Below are positions 1 through 9,428 of a stretch of 64,000 nucleotides of DNA, piece by piece. The notes below the pieces were generated by a model. It was not told the DNA's origin, made no database searches, and was given only the letters and a program-made list of their open reading frames with translations. Positions within the stretch are counted from its first letter, which is position 1; each line of letters starts with the position of its first letter. The position numbers and the translations under genes were made by a program. The DNA is from an uncultured Pseudomonadales bacterium (GTDB lineage: Bacteria; Pseudomonadota; Gammaproteobacteria; Pseudomonadales; Azotimanducaceae). Location: the NCBI GenBank assembly GCA_938036875.1, contig CALHVX010000017.1, forward strand, positions 169,197-233,196. The letters are read 5' to 3'.

Positions 1-245
1 TGACACCAACCCAGCTAGCAACGCTCGTTGAGCAACTGGGCATAACCACTCATGAGTTGCTTCGCTCTAAAGAAGCCGCTTACACATCCAAGGGGTTGAA
101 CGCAGATATGCCCGCAGCCATGCTTCTTCAAGCCATGAGTGAGGCACCAATTCTCATGGAGCGACCCATTGTGGTATGCCAGGGCAAAGCCGCCATTGGA
201 CGTCCACCCGAGCAAGTGCTCAACATCTTGCCCAGCGCCCAATAG
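1..245 (+). CDS. arsC: Arsenate reductase, glutaredoxin-dependent ArsC family (3' end only)
   Basis: The open frame runs in from the left edge (first full codon at base 3) and stops with TAG at 243-245, leaving about 80 C-terminal residues. The remnant reads LLRSKEAAY, then an IERPIVV-like MERPIVV, then IGRPPEQVLNIL, the typical C-terminal half of the thioredoxin-fold ArsC/YfgD family. The family reduces arsenate to arsenite with glutathione and glutaredoxin, although YfgD-type members often have no proven arsenate role. The catalytic Cys lies outside the window. The next gene starts 11 bases downstream. The order arsC, wrbA-like, DUF2069 is familiar in pseudomonad-type gammaproteobacteria, which suggests one operon. 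Confidence 0.85.
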   Translation, partial: TPTQLATLVEQLGITTHELLRSKEAAYTSKGLNADMPAAMLLQAMSEAPILMERPIVVCQGKAAIGRPPEQVLNILPSAQ

Positions 246-256
246 GACACCCAAGC

Positions 257-850
257 ATGCGCCCCTACATTTTAATTTTGTATTACTCGCAAACCGGTGG
301 CACCGCCAACCTAGCGGAGCACATCAGCCGAGGCGTTCAGGCACAAGGTGATTTTGATGTGCGTCTACGCTGCGTCCCTGATGTGGTGACCGCCATCGAT
401 GAAACGCTACCCCCGGTTCCCGAGGCAGGTGCCGCCTACTGCAGCAAAGAAGATTTGGCTGGTTGCAGTGGTCTTGCACTGGGCACCCCGACACGCTTCG
501 GCAACATCGCAGCCCCGCTCAAACACTTTATCGATAGCACAGCAGATCTATGGATGCGTGGAGCGCTCGAAGGACGGCCCGCCAGCGTTTTTTGCTCAAC
601 CGCCAGTCACCACGGCGGCCAAGAATCAACCTTGCTAAGCATGCTGATCCCACTGCTGCACCATGGCATGATCTACGTTGGCCTGCCCTATTCAAACGCC
701 GAGCTAAACAGCACCACCACCGGCGGTACACCTTATGGGGTAACCCATGTGGCCGGCAGCAGCCATACCCCCCAGCTGTCTGCGGATGAACAAAGCTTAG
801 CCCAGGCCCAAGGGCAACGGCTGGCACAGATCGCCGCCAAGCTAATCTAA
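257..850 (+). CDS. WrbA-type NAD(P)H:quinone oxidoreductase (flavodoxin fold)
   Basis: This 197-residue protein is predicted to be an FMN-binding two-electron quinone reductase of the WrbA family, a cytosolic enzyme that avoids semiquinone formation. Near the N-terminus YYSQTGGTANLA is the phosphate-binding loop of the flavodoxin fold. The stretch GTPTRFGN and the later STASHHGGQE are characteristic WrbA segments. I chose the ATG at 257, because it gives the usual MRPYILILYYS beginning; the frame extends upstream but only into arsC. Its neighbours are arsC just before and a DUF2069 gene 28 bases after. The family is secure, the physiological quinone is not known. Confidence 0.9.
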   Translation: MRPYILILYYSQTGGTANLAEHISRGVQAQGDFDVRLRCVPDVVTAIDETLPPVPEAGAAYCSKEDLAGCSGLALGTPTRFGNIAAPLKHFIDSTADLWMRGALEGRPASVFCSTASHHGGQESTLLSMLIPLLHHGMIYVGLPYSNAELNSTTTGGTPYGVTHVAGSSHTPQLSADEQSLAQAQGQRLAQIAAKLI

Positions 851-878
851 CAAGAAGATCTAAAGAGAAATCAACGTT

Positions 879-1289
879 ATGCCAGATGAGATGGACCCCG
901 CAGTACAGTACGCCAGGCGCGCCAAAGCATCCCAGACTTTGCGGCTTCTCATCATCTTCATTTTGATCGGGAGTTTGTTCGCCATTACCGGTGTGCGGCA
1001 GTTCATGTTGGACCCTATCCACAAGGTAGAGCTCGATGTTATGTGGTTCTTGCTGCAAGTGGCGCCGCTGCTAGCCATATTGCCAGGGCTGCTCAGCGGC
1101 ACGCGCAAAGGTTTTATGTACTGCGCGCTGGCAAGTCTGTTCTATTTTGTGCACGGCGTTATGCTTTCAACCAATCCAGAGCTGCAACGTTTGGGCATCT
1201 TGGAAGCAGGCTTAGCCATGGTGCTAGCCACCGTTGCCACCTTGGCGGGAAAGGCGGCTAAAGACGATTCAGTTAACCCACAGCCATAA
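879..1289 (+). CDS. DUF2069 family inner-membrane protein
   Basis: A 136-residue hydrophobic protein with about four predicted membrane helices (roughly residues 20-40, 52-72, 78-95 and 105-125) and a charged C-terminus. Its length and the conserved placement after a wrbA-like gene match DUF2069, a family of unknown function. The ATG at 879 follows AAAGAG about ten bases upstream. No catalytic motif is visible, so the role is unknown; co-location with a quinone reductase suggests, without proving, a respiratory or redox connection. Confidence 0.8.
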   Translation: MPDEMDPAVQYARRAKASQTLRLLIIFILIGSLFAITGVRQFMLDPIHKVELDVMWFLLQVAPLLAILPGLLSGTRKGFMYCALASLFYFVHGVMLSTNPELQRLGILEAGLAMVLATVATLAGKAAKDDSVNPQP

Positions 1290-1324
1290 TCCGATGGGTT
1301 AGTGAGGTTCTGTCGCGCACCGTT

Positions 1325-1675
1325 TTAATGAACAATGGGGGGCGCTGCTTCCAACTCAAGCTCTGAACTGGTTTCAGACTCATCGTCCATCACTTGCACC
1401 GCATAACGGCGAGTGGAAATTTCGCCGTTTAGCAGCCTTGGCAGCTCACGTAGAAAAACATCCATGTGCTCAGTTTTAAAGTGCGCCATGAGCGCCTCCA
1501 TGTTTTCCCACTCTTGAAACAACAGCAACGTGTGTGCATCGCTAACGCTAGCGTAGAAGTCATAGGACAAGCAGCCGGGCTCACTCTGGGTCGCAGCCGC
1601 CATGTCTCGAGCCAAGGACAAGGCTTCGTCCATCGACTCTGGCTTTAGCGGTATGGTGCCATGAACAATAATCAC
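1325..1675 (-). CDS. Antibiotic biosynthesis monooxygenase (ABM) domain protein
   Basis: A 116-residue protein with a dimeric alpha/beta ferredoxin-like ABM fold. The beginning MIIVHGTIPLKP, the mid-segment GCLSYDFYASVSDAHTLLLFQEWENMEALMAHFKTEH (shown here only as a recognised pattern split around the EWE motif) and the final LPRLL region fit YgiN-like quinol monooxygenases. It begins with GTG 11 bases after the prpE stop and is preceded by a GGGGGC purine-rich stretch, so it is probably the last gene of the prpE unit. A 30-residue acidic tail after the fold is unusual. Substrate unknown; YgiN-type quinol oxidation is only one possibility. Confidence 0.8.
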   Translation of the reverse strand: MIIVHGTIPLKPESMDEALSLARDMAAATQSEPGCLSYDFYASVSDAHTLLLFQEWENMEALMAHFKTEHMDVFLRELPRLLNGEISTRRYAVQVMDDESETSSELELEAAPPIVH

Positions 1676-1686
1676 CGGCGGCCCCC

Positions 1687-3582
1687 TTAAGAAACAATAA
1701 CCTTGGTTGCGCGTAACCGTTCTTCTATCTCTGGGATGATGCTGGCATCGTCAATGGTAGACGGCACTTTGTACTCATCGCCATCGATAAGCTTGCGCAA
1801 AACCTGGCGCAATATCTTGCCCGACCGAGTCTTGGGCAATCGCGTCACCACTACTGCTCGCTTGAAGTTGGCAAAAGCACCAACCTGGGCCCGAACCATT
1901 TTGATCAGCTCCTGCTGTAGCTCATCATCGGTAATGTTGACCCCATCTTTAAGCAACACCAAACCTAAAGGCGCTTGCCCCTTGTCCACATCCGCAATAC
2001 CCACCACCGCACACTCAGCAACCGCTGGATGGTTAGCCACCACCTCTTCCATCTCACCAGTCGACAACCGGTGCCCGGCCACATTGATCACGTCATCAAT
2101 GCGCCCCATGATGTAGACGTAACCATCTTCATCACGATAGCCACCGTCGCCCGTAAGATAAAACCCAGGATAACGAGCAAAGTAGGATTCTTGGTAGCGG
2201 TCGTGATCACCCCACACGGTTGGCAAGGCGCTTGGTGGCAACGGCTCTTTCAGCACAACCGCCCCCTCAACACCAGGTCCAACCTCTTGGCCATCCTCGT
2301 CAAAGATGCGTAAGTCGTAACCCGGCACTGGCAAGGTTGGTGAGCCTGGTTTGCAATCCATCAACTCAAGACCGGCCATATTGGCGCAAATTGACCAGCC
2401 GGTTTCGGTTTGCCACCAGTGATCGATCACCGGAATTTTGAGGTGCTCACACAACCAGTGGTAGGTTGGCGGGTCTAAGCGCTCGCCAGCCACAAACTGG
2501 TACTTTAATGACGAGATGTCGTACTGGGCTTTGAGCTCACAATCTGGGTCTTCTTTCTTTATCGCGCGAAAGGCCGTTGGTGCCACAAAGAAGCTCTTCA
2601 CTTTATGGTCTTGAATGACCCGCCAATATACCCCCGCATCCGGACTACGTACCGGCTTACCCTCAAACAACACCGAGGTGCAACCACGCAGCAGGGGGCC
2701 GTACACTATGTAGGAATGACCTACTACCCAGCCCACGTCCGAGGCCGCCCAGAACACATCGCCAATATCACAATCGTAGATAGACGCCATGCTGTAGTGC
2801 AGCGCCACGGCGTGACCACCGTTATCTCGCAACACACCTTTGGGCTTACCCGTTGTGCCCGAGGTATAGAGTATGTACAGCGGATCTGTTGCTTTTAGGA
2901 CCACTGCATCCGCAGGTTCAGCAGCATCGACCCACTGGTTCCAGTCGAGGTCACGACCATCATCCGTGAGCTGTGCAGCACATTGCTCACGCTGCAATAC
3001 AACCACCTGGTTCGGCTTGTGCTCGGCCAAGCGTATGGCCTCATCAATCAACGGCTTGTAGGCAATGACATTGGTGAACTCGATGCCACAAGAGGCTGCA
3101 AGGACAACCTTGGGTTGCGAATCATCCAATCGGGTCGCTAGCTCCGGTGCTGCAAAGCCACCAAAGACCACCGAATGCACCGCGCCAATACGAGCGCAGG
3201 CCAGCATAGCAACCGCCGCTTCTGGCACCATGGGCATGTAGATAACAACCCTATCGCCTTTGCCAACGCCTAAATCACGCAAACCACCCGCCACCTTGGC
3301 GACTTGGTGCAGCAACTGTGCGTAGGTAATCTTGGCGCTGGTACCAGCGGCGGGTGAATCGTAGATAAAGGCAACCTGATCACCCCGGCCTTCCTCAACA
3401 TGACGATCAACCGCCAGCCAACAAGTATTCATCTCACCGTCGGCAAACCAGCGCGTAACCCCGTTGGCGTCTTTGCTGAGAATGGTTGTGGGCGCTTTCT
3501 TCCAAGGCAAAGCCGCGGCTTGGTCACCCCAAAATCCCGCAGGATCGGTTAGCGAATACTGATATTGACTAGCGTAATCCAT
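1687..3582 (-). CDS. prpE: Propionyl-CoA synthetase (propionate-CoA ligase)
   Basis: This 631-residue adenylate-forming enzyme converts propionate, ATP and CoA to propionyl-CoA. The A-motif YTSGTTGKPKGV is followed by the LRDNGGH segment typical of PrpE rather than acetyl-CoA synthetase. Further on come the WWQTETG motif, the TGDGG motif and the C-terminal PKTRSGK, whose Lys (about residue 589) is the acetylatable catalytic lysine of the family. Full length equals known PrpE proteins. It lies between a CoA-transferase gene upstream and an ABM gene downstream on the same strand. There is no prpBCD methylcitrate cluster in view, so the propionyl-CoA fate (methylcitrate or carboxylation) cannot be decided here. 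Confidence 0.93.
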   Translation of the reverse strand: MDYASQYQYSLTDPAGFWGDQAAALPWKKAPTTILSKDANGVTRWFADGEMNTCWLAVDRHVEEGRGDQVAFIYDSPAAGTSAKITYAQLLHQVAKVAGGLRDLGVGKGDRVVIYMPMVPEAAVAMLACARIGAVHSVVFGGFAAPELATRLDDSQPKVVLAASCGIEFTNVIAYKPLIDEAIRLAEHKPNQVVVLQREQCAAQLTDDGRDLDWNQWVDAAEPADAVVLKATDPLYILYTSGTTGKPKGVLRDNGGHAVALHYSMASIYDCDIGDVFWAASDVGWVVGHSYIVYGPLLRGCTSVLFEGKPVRSPDAGVYWRVIQDHKVKSFFVAPTAFRAIKKEDPDCELKAQYDISSLKYQFVAGERLDPPTYHWLCEHLKIPVIDHWWQTETGWSICANMAGLELMDCKPGSPTLPVPGYDLRIFDEDGQEVGPGVEGAVVLKEPLPPSALPTVWGDHDRYQESYFARYPGFYLTGDGGYRDEDGYVYIMGRIDDVINVAGHRLSTGEMEEVVANHPAVAECAVVGIADVDKGQAPLGLVLLKDGVNITDDELQQELIKMVRAQVGAFANFKRAVVVTRLPKTRSGKILRQVLRKLIDGDEYKVPSTIDDASIIPEIEERLRATKVIVS

Positions 3583-3623
3583 CTTTTACCTACTGATTGA
3601 ACCTACAGATTGAATCGACTTAA

Positions 3624-4760
3624 TTAGCCTACTTGAGTGACAACATTTGCCGCATTCAAAGCGGCGATCTCAGCGGCAGTAAAACCAAAGCTGGACAACA
3701 CTTCGTTGCTGTCTTGCCCGGGAATGCGCGCGCCGTGCTGCACTTGTGCGGGCGTACGATCAAAGCGCGGTGCCGGCGCTTGCTGCATGATGCCATCCAC
3801 TTCTAGGAAGGAATCACGGGCTTTGGCGTGGGCATGGTTCGGCGCTTCCCAGATAGAAAGTACCGGCGCAAAGCACACGTCGGTGCCTTCCATGATGGCG
3901 CACCATTCATCACGGGTTTTGGTTTTGAACACTTCGGTGAGCTTGGCCTTCAAGCGCGGCCATTCAGCGGGGTTCATCTGCGGGGCAAATTCAGCAGGGT
4001 CAAGCTCCGCCTTCTCGATCAACAACGCGTAAAACTGAGGCTCAATACTACCGATGCAAATATGTTTGCCGTCGCCGGTTTCGTAGGTGTCGTAAAAGTG
4101 TGCACCGCCGTCCAGCAGGTTGGTTCCGCGCTGCTCGGTGAAGCCACCACCAGCACTCATGCTAAAGAACATGGCCATCAAAGCCGCGGCACCATCAACC
4201 ATCGCCGCATCAACCACCTGGCCTTTGCCCGATTTTTGCGCTTCTAAAAGTGCACACACCAAACCGTAAGCCAGCAGCATGCCGCCGCCACCAAAATCAC
4301 CCACCAAATTCAGCGGTGGGACCGGTCGTTCACCCGCACGACCGATAGCGTGCAATGCGCCAGACAAGCCGATGTAGTTGATGTCATGACCCGCCGCTTG
4401 GGCCATAGGGCCTTCTTGACCCCAACCAGTCATACGGCCGTAAACCAACTTAGGGTTTTTAGCCATGCAGTCTTTGGGCCCTAAGCCTAAGCGCTCGGTA
4501 ACACCGGGGCGAAAGCCTTCAAACAACGCATCCGCACTCTCAACCAAGCGCAATACTGTAGCTACCCCTTCCGGGCTCTTAAGATCTACCGCAATAGACT
4601 TACGGTTGCGCTGCAGCACATCTTTTGGGGCCTTGGGGCTACCACCAGTCCGATCGACGCGAATCACTTCGGCGCCCATATCCGATAACATCATGCCGCA
4701 AAACGGCCCTGGCCCAATGCCAGCCAATTCAATAATCCGATAACCCGATAGTGGTCCCAT
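3624..4760 (-). CDS. CaiB/BaiF family protein, probable alpha-methylacyl-CoA racemase
   Basis: A 378-residue family III CoA-transferase fold protein. The beginning with [13 protein letters not shown] and the motif [11 protein letters not shown] place it with alpha-methylacyl-CoA racemases. His125 and Asp155 (in LVGDFGGGG) fall within one position of the catalytic pair H126/D156 known from the mycobacterial racemase MCR. It would epimerise 2-methylacyl-CoA esters so that beta-oxidation of branched chains, including sterol or isoprenoid side chains, can proceed. It sits 41 bases upstream of prpE on the same strand; propionyl-CoA is a product of such branched-chain oxidation, so the pairing makes metabolic sense. 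A true CoA-transferase activity cannot be excluded. Confidence 0.87.
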   Translation of the reverse strand: MGPLSGYRIIELAGIGPGPFCGMMLSDMGAEVIRVDRTGGSPKAPKDVLQRNRKSIAVDLKSPEGVATVLRLVESADALFEGFRPGVTERLGLGPKDCMAKNPKLVYGRMTGWGQEGPMAQAAGHDINYIGLSGALHAIGRAGERPVPPLNLVGDFGGGGMLLAYGLVCALLEAQKSGKGQVVDAAMVDGAAALMAMFFSMSAGGGFTEQRGTNLLDGGAHFYDTYETGDGKHICIGSIEPQFYALLIEKAELDPAEFAPQMNPAEWPRLKAKLTEVFKTKTRDEWCAIMEGTDVCFAPVLSIWEAPNHAHAKARDSFLEVDGIMQQAPAPRFDRTPAQVQHGARIPGQDSNEVLSSFGFTAAEIAALNAANVVTQVG

Positions 4761-4858
4761 AGTGCTTCCCCTTAATAGTCAAAAGTCGATGTGAAAAATA
4801 AACGCGAAAAATGGAGGCTAATGATCAAATCCATAATACTACCCTAGGTGCGTATCTG

Positions 4859-4882
4859 AACCCCGCGTCTAGAGGGCGGGTT
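4859..4882 (-). terminator. Weak hairpin downstream of the ABC exporter gene
   Basis: On the minus strand AACCCGC pairs with GCGGGGTT (one bulged G) across a short loop, about 55 bases after the ABC exporter stop and about 100 bases before the racemase start. No U-tract follows, so it is not a convincing intrinsic terminator. It could be a pause or RNA-stability element. The rest of 4761-4935 shows no ORF I can support. Confidence 0.25.
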
Positions 4883-4935
4883 GAGAGAAAATTCCCAGGC
4901 CCAAGAGAATGAACACCCAATGGAGCAAAACCGGG

Positions 4936-6747
4936 TTAGGAAGCGGCGCTATCCACAGGTGTTTCTGGGGTTGCACCGTCAGCAAACTGAATCCGGGCAA
5001 AGTGGGCATAGAGCTCGTTGTCGGCCATCAGCTCGTTGTGCGTGCCCATCCCCTGTATCACACCGTCAGCCAGCACCATAATTCGGTCCGCCTCGCGTAC
5101 GGTGGAAAGCCGGTGGGCAATCACCAACATACTGCAAGAGCCTTTGAGCCCCAAGATGGACTCACGGATGCGCGACTCGCTCTGCGCATCCAGCGCACTG
5201 GTAGCCTCATCCAACAGCAACACCTTGGGCGAACCAACCAAGGCTCGAGCAATGGCTAAGCGCTGCCGTTGGCCGCCAGACAAGCCAACGCCAGCCTCCG
5301 CTAAGGGGGTATCCAAACCTTGGGGTAGCGCATCCACAAATTCTGCGGCGTTGGAGAGCTGCAATGCTCGCCGTAAATCTAGCTCGCTTGCTTGTGGGTC
5401 GGCATAAGCCAAGTTGTCGCGCAGAGTGCCTGCAAAAAGCACCGGGTCTTGGGGCACAAACCCAATACGGCTGCGTAAGGAGTTTAAGTCCACCTGTGTT
5501 AGCTCATGCCCATCTAGCGCAATGGAGCCGGAAGAGGGATCGTAAAAACGTTGCAGCAAATCAAATAGGGTACTTTTGCCAGCACCAGAGGTTCCTACCA
5601 ACGCCACCATCTCACCTGGCTCCAGCACAAAGCTCAAACCCTGCAACACCGGCATATCTGGTCGCAACGGGTAGGCAAATTTAACGTCTTGAACCTCCAG
5701 TCGACAGGGTGCATCCACGCTTAAAACAGTAGCCGGCTGCTCAACAGGCAACTCATTCGGGGCCCGCAGCAGCTCAACCAAACGTTCAGTGGCACCAGCT
5801 GCTCGTTGCAAATCAGCGTAAACCTCGCTGATTGCACCAACGCTGCCGGCGACGATGAAGGCATAGAAAATAAAGGCCGCGAGCTCTCCGGCGCTGGTGT
5901 TGCCACTTAGCACATCCTGTCCGCCAACCCAGAGCATGACCGCAATCGCCCCAAACACTAGCAGCATCACGGCCCCAACCAACCAGGCACGCTGCGCAAC
6001 TCGGCGCACAGACACAGAAAAAGCAGACTCGACCCGCTCTGCAAACAAGCGTTCGTCTTCTGTTTCGTGGTTAAACGCCTGCACGATCTTGATCTGGCGC
6101 AGGCTTTCACCTACCTGGGTACCAACCGTCGCCAACCGGTCCTGGCTAGTGCGAGACAGCGAGCGTACCCGCCGACCAAAAGCGATCAACGGCAATACGA
6201 CCAAAGGCACGCTGGCGAGCACTATCAGCGACAACTTAACGTTGGTGACAAACAGCAGGATCAGCCCGCCAACAAACATGAGCATATTGCGCAACGCAAT
6301 GGACACCGACGAGCCGATAACCGTTTGCAGCAAGGTGGTGTCCGTGGTGATCCGAGACTGAATTTCTGTGGGTGAATTTTTCTCGAAAAAACCCGGATGC
6401 AGACGTATCAGGTGATTGAACACAGCCAAGCGAATATCCGCACTGACCCGCTCACCCACCCACGAGACATAGTAAAAACGCACAAAGGTGCCAACGGTCA
6501 AAAGCACAACCAAACCGGTAAATACCATAAGGCTCTGCGCTAGCATCTCAGATGAGCCTTCGGAAAAGCCACGGTCGATGACAATGCGCATCCCCTGCCC
6601 CATGGACAAGGTCACCCCGGCGGTGACTATTAGGGCTAGGCTCGCCACCACCACCTGCAGTTTGTAGGGCGCTAGAAAGGTCAGCGCACCACGCAGGCTG
6701 CCAAAATCTTTGGAGGTGGCCCGATCCAGGCCGTCATCGTTACTCAT
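4936..6747 (-). CDS. ABC exporter, fused permease and ATPase (MsbA/LmrA-like)
   Basis: A 603-residue half-transporter expected to dimerise in the inner membrane and export lipids or hydrophobic compounds. About six membrane helices occupy roughly residues 40-310. The ATPase domain follows with Walker A GTSGAGKST, signature LSGGQRQRLAIARAL, Walker B VLLLDEATSALD and the H-loop in VIAHRLST. I prefer the ATG at 6745-6747 (MSNDDGLDR); the frame continues 22 codons upstream but that part looks unlike a membrane-protein start. It is divergent from the carboxylesterase gene across about 130 bases. Substrate cannot be inferred; MsbA itself normally neighbours lpxK, which is absent here. Confidence 0.9.
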   Translation of the reverse strand: MSNDDGLDRATSKDFGSLRGALTFLAPYKLQVVVASLALIVTAGVTLSMGQGMRIVIDRGFSEGSSEMLAQSLMVFTGLVVLLTVGTFVRFYYVSWVGERVSADIRLAVFNHLIRLHPGFFEKNSPTEIQSRITTDTTLLQTVIGSSVSIALRNMLMFVGGLILLFVTNVKLSLIVLASVPLVVLPLIAFGRRVRSLSRTSQDRLATVGTQVGESLRQIKIVQAFNHETEDERLFAERVESAFSVSVRRVAQRAWLVGAVMLLVFGAIAVMLWVGGQDVLSGNTSAGELAAFIFYAFIVAGSVGAISEVYADLQRAAGATERLVELLRAPNELPVEQPATVLSVDAPCRLEVQDVKFAYPLRPDMPVLQGLSFVLEPGEMVALVGTSGAGKSTLFDLLQRFYDPSSGSIALDGHELTQVDLNSLRSRIGFVPQDPVLFAGTLRDNLAYADPQASELDLRRALQLSNAAEFVDALPQGLDTPLAEAGVGLSGGQRQRLAIARALVGSPKVLLLDEATSALDAQSESRIRESILGLKGSCSMLVIAHRLSTVREADRIMVLADGVIQGMGTHNELMADNELYAHFARIQFADGATPETPVDSAAS

Positions 6748-6877
6748 GGTCCCATTATGCCAGCCAGCCGACCCTTTAGCTGTAGCAGCCCAAAACAATA
6801 AAGCACCCGTCACCGCTTGATCTTGAGTATCACGCTGAGCAACACTAAATCTTCAGCCTTTAACCTAAAGAGCCCTT

Positions 6878-7552
6878 ATGCCCACGGAACTGCTCGAGTG
6901 CCTAGAAGTTGCCTCAGATCCCTCTAAAGACAGCGTTGGTACCGTCATTTGGATGCACGGTCTTGGTGCAGACGCTACCGACTTTGAGCCCCTAGTCCCC
7001 ATGTTGGACCTAGACAAACCGCTGCGCTTTGTCTTCCCCAACGCGCCAGAGCGCGCGGTTACCGTCAACGGCGGCATGGTGATGCGGGCGTGGTACGACA
7101 TTGACCCGTCCTCGCCGCTAGCCGGTGATGATGACATTCGGGAGTCTGCAGCCCAGATTGTTGATTTGATCCAACGTGAAGTTGACCAGGGCTGCCCCGC
7201 TGACCGCATTGTGTTGGCCGGCTTCTCTCAAGGTGGCGTCATTGCGCTACATCAGGGCTTGCGTCATATGGATGAGCTAGCTGGCATTATGGCGCTGTCA
7301 ACCTACATTCATGACCACGAGCATCTGCTCGATGAGATTAGCTTCGCCAATGCGTCCATCCCCATCTTCATGGCCCATGGTATGAGCGATGCCATGATCC
7401 CTATCGCCCGCGCGGTGACCTCGCGCCAGGCCCTTGAGCAACTTAACTACAAGGTGCAATGGCAACAATACGGCATGGGGCATCAAGTTTGCCCCGAAGA
7501 GATTGCGGATATTGCAGGATGGCTAAACCAGGTCTACGCCGCCAAATCGTGA
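6878..7552 (+). CDS. Phospholipase/carboxylesterase family hydrolase
   Basis: A 224-residue alpha/beta hydrolase close to carboxylesterase II/acyl-protein thioesterase-type proteins (COG0400). Early WMHGLGAD is the oxyanion region, GFSQGG contains the nucleophilic Ser at about residue 117, HGMSDAMIP carries the probable catalytic Asp, and YGMGHQVCPEE the His. It is cytosolic, with no signal peptide. AAAGAG lies eight bases before the ATG. The stop overlaps the proposed GTG start of miaE by four bases, so the two are probably co-translated. Natural substrate unknown. Confidence 0.9.
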   Translation: MPTELLECLEVASDPSKDSVGTVIWMHGLGADATDFEPLVPMLDLDKPLRFVFPNAPERAVTVNGGMVMRAWYDIDPSSPLAGDDDIRESAAQIVDLIQREVDQGCPADRIVLAGFSQGGVIALHQGLRHMDELAGIMALSTYIHDHEHLLDEISFANASIPIFMAHGMSDAMIPIARAVTSRQALEQLNYKVQWQQYGMGHQVCPEEIADIAGWLNQVYAAKS

Positions 7553-8136
7553 CCTCAATCCCCGACCAGCTAGACCTAGCACCAACCGCTGGGCTTTGGG
7601 TTGAAACGGTCATGGCCGATTTTCCGAGTTTTTTGCAAGATCACGCCTCCTGCGAGAAAAAAGCCTCGGGCATGGCGCTAAGCGTAGCCTCCCACTATCC
7701 AGATCGGCCACACTTGCTTAACGCGATGGCCGATTTAGCGGTAGAAGAGCTCACCCACTACCGAGAGGTCGTGCGCCTGCTGATTGCGCGCGGCTTGCAA
7801 CCTAGCTCAGATGCCAAAGACAACTACGTGCGCGGCTTCAATGCGGCAATCCGCAAAGGGTCTGAAGAATATCTGCTGGACCGCTTGCTTGTTGCGGCGG
7901 TTATTGAAGCACGCGGACACGAACGTTTTGGCTTGATCGCCAGTGCTTTGCCCGAGGGGGCTGACCGCCGATTTTACCAGGCCATCACTGCTAGCGAAGG
8001 TAGACATTGGCACCTCTTTGTTGAGCTCGCCATTGCGGAATCAAACCCCAACTGGGTGCAACCTAGGCTCGCAGAGCTCGTGGCTTTAGAGGCAGATCTA
8101 ATGGCAGCTCAGCCCCTTGCCCCGCGATTGCATTGA
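7549..8136 (+). CDS. miaE: tRNA 2-methylthio-N6-isopentenyladenosine-37 hydroxylase
   Basis: MiaE is a non-haem di-iron monooxygenase that hydroxylates the isopentenyl group of ms2i6A at position 37 of tRNAs reading U-starting codons. The carboxylate and histidine ligands appear as the segments AVEELTHYREV, EARGHERF and SEGRHWHLF, together with the family signature SCEKKASGMALS. The GTG at 7549 overlaps the upstream TGA as GTGA and gives 195 residues, the usual length of the pseudomonad form. An in-frame ATG at 7519 would add ten residues. Presence of MiaE implies a MiaA/MiaB pathway elsewhere. Confidence 0.92.
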   Translation: MTSIPDQLDLAPTAGLWVETVMADFPSFLQDHASCEKKASGMALSVASHYPDRPHLLNAMADLAVEELTHYREVVRLLIARGLQPSSDAKDNYVRGFNAAIRKGSEEYLLDRLLVAAVIEARGHERFGLIASALPEGADRRFYQAITASEGRHWHLFVELAIAESNPNWVQPRLAELVALEADLMAAQPLAPRLH

Positions 8137-8174
8137 ACCGCTTGCGTAGTTTGAGCCCCTTTGTTTGAGCACTT

Positions 8175-9428
8175 GTGGTGAGTAACATCGCCAAATATTT
8201 GCAGCATTACGCGGAGCCAACCGCCAAACAACTGCTCGTCCACACCTCAGCGCTTAACTTAAGGTTAGCTCCCTACCAAAACGTCGTTGTTGTCCCTTGC
8301 TATAGCGAATCTCCCCGAGCGCTGGAGCAGGTGTTTGCAAACCTCAGCCAACCGCAACCCAAGCCAAACCTCGTAGTTGCGGTTGTTAACGCGCCCGCTG
8401 ATGCAACAGCAGATAAACTTCAGCGAACTCGACAACATCTAACAGCACTGCAGTCTCAACTGACTAATGTGCAGTTAATCACCGATACGTTGGGGAGTAG
8501 CCTTGCTCAGCCCATTCAGCTCGGATGCTGGCAACCCTGCGCCAACCTGGGGTTGCTGGTTGTGGATCGTTGCAGTGCTGAACCTCTATTGCTCAACCCA
8601 AAACAAGGTGTGGGTCTGGCTCGCAAGCTTGGCGCAGATTTGGCTTTGTGGTTCATCCACCAAGGTTATGTACAACAACCTTGGATCTACAGCACCGATG
8701 CCGACGCTGTGCTGCCGCCGGACTACTTTAACCACCAACCTAAAGGTGCCGCCGCACTGACCTTACCTTTTGTGCATCAAGCAAGCGATCCAGAGCTTCA
8801 CCGGCGCAGCCAAGTTTACGAGGCACATATGCGTGGCTACGCCTCACGCTTGGCAGTAGCAGGCTCGCCTTACGGGTATCTAAGTCTAGGTAGCGCATTG
8901 GCCTGCAGCGCCGAGCACTACGCTCAAGTTCGCGGCTTTCCTAAACGTAACGCCGGCGAAGACTTTTACTTGCTAAATAAGCTGGTGAAAACGGGTGCTG
9001 TGGTTAGCCCCAGCTCAACGCCCATACAGCTCAACGCCCGCTATTCTGATCGCGTGCCTTTTGGCACTGGTCCGGCCTTAACAAACTGGCCAGCCGACGG
9101 GCAAACGTTTACCACCTACCCAGATCAGGCTTTCCGTTTGCTGGCTGAGTTAATCGATCTATTCGATCGCTGCTCAGCGCCCCAGGAGCCAGGCATTGGT
9201 TTACCCTTTGCGGAAGGCTTAGCCCAACTAACCAGCCCTATTCCAGCTACCGTTGCTGCCCTGGACCCGAAGCAGGAGCTAGGCAAACTATTTGTAAAAA
9301 ACGCTCCCGCAAAAGTGAAGCAAAAAGCGGCCCATGACTGGTTCGATGCGTTAAAAACATTGCGTTTCATACGTTTAATCAGCAAACGCTTTCCGCCATT
9401 AGCGCTCCACTCCGCCGAGGTTCACTAA
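8175..9428 (+). CDS. Putative GT-A type glycosyltransferase-like protein
   Basis: A 417-residue soluble protein without a signal peptide. After NVVVVPCYSES, a GT2-like beta-strand beginning, it has STDADAVLPPDYF, which resembles the metal-binding DxD region of GT-A enzymes, and later NAGEDFYLLNKL, like the acidic ED motif. These suggest a nucleotide-sugar dependent transferase, but overall similarity to a named family is not something I can claim. Two GTG codons (8175, 8178) could serve as start. It stands 38 bases after miaE. The last 100 residues are rich in Lys and Pro. An inactive relative is possible. Confidence 0.65.
   Translation: MVSNIAKYLQHYAEPTAKQLLVHTSALNLRLAPYQNVVVVPCYSESPRALEQVFANLSQPQPKPNLVVAVVNAPADATADKLQRTRQHLTALQSQLTNVQLITDTLGSSLAQPIQLGCWQPCANLGLLVVDRCSAEPLLLNPKQGVGLARKLGADLALWFIHQGYVQQPWIYSTDADAVLPPDYFNHQPKGAAALTLPFVHQASDPELHRRSQVYEAHMRGYASRLAVAGSPYGYLSLGSALACSAEHYAQVRGFPKRNAGEDFYLLNKLVKTGAVVSPSSTPIQLNARYSDRVPFGTGPALTNWPADGQTFTTYPDQAFRLLAELIDLFDRCSAPQEPGIGLPFAEGLAQLTSPIPATVAALDPKQELGKLFVKNAPAKVKQKAAHDWFDALKTLRFIRLISKRFPPLALHSAEVH

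Noticed and set aside
528..1058. 176-codon minus-strand frame over wrbA-like and DUF2069 genes
   Set aside because: It lies antisense to two recognisable genes and gives no domain.
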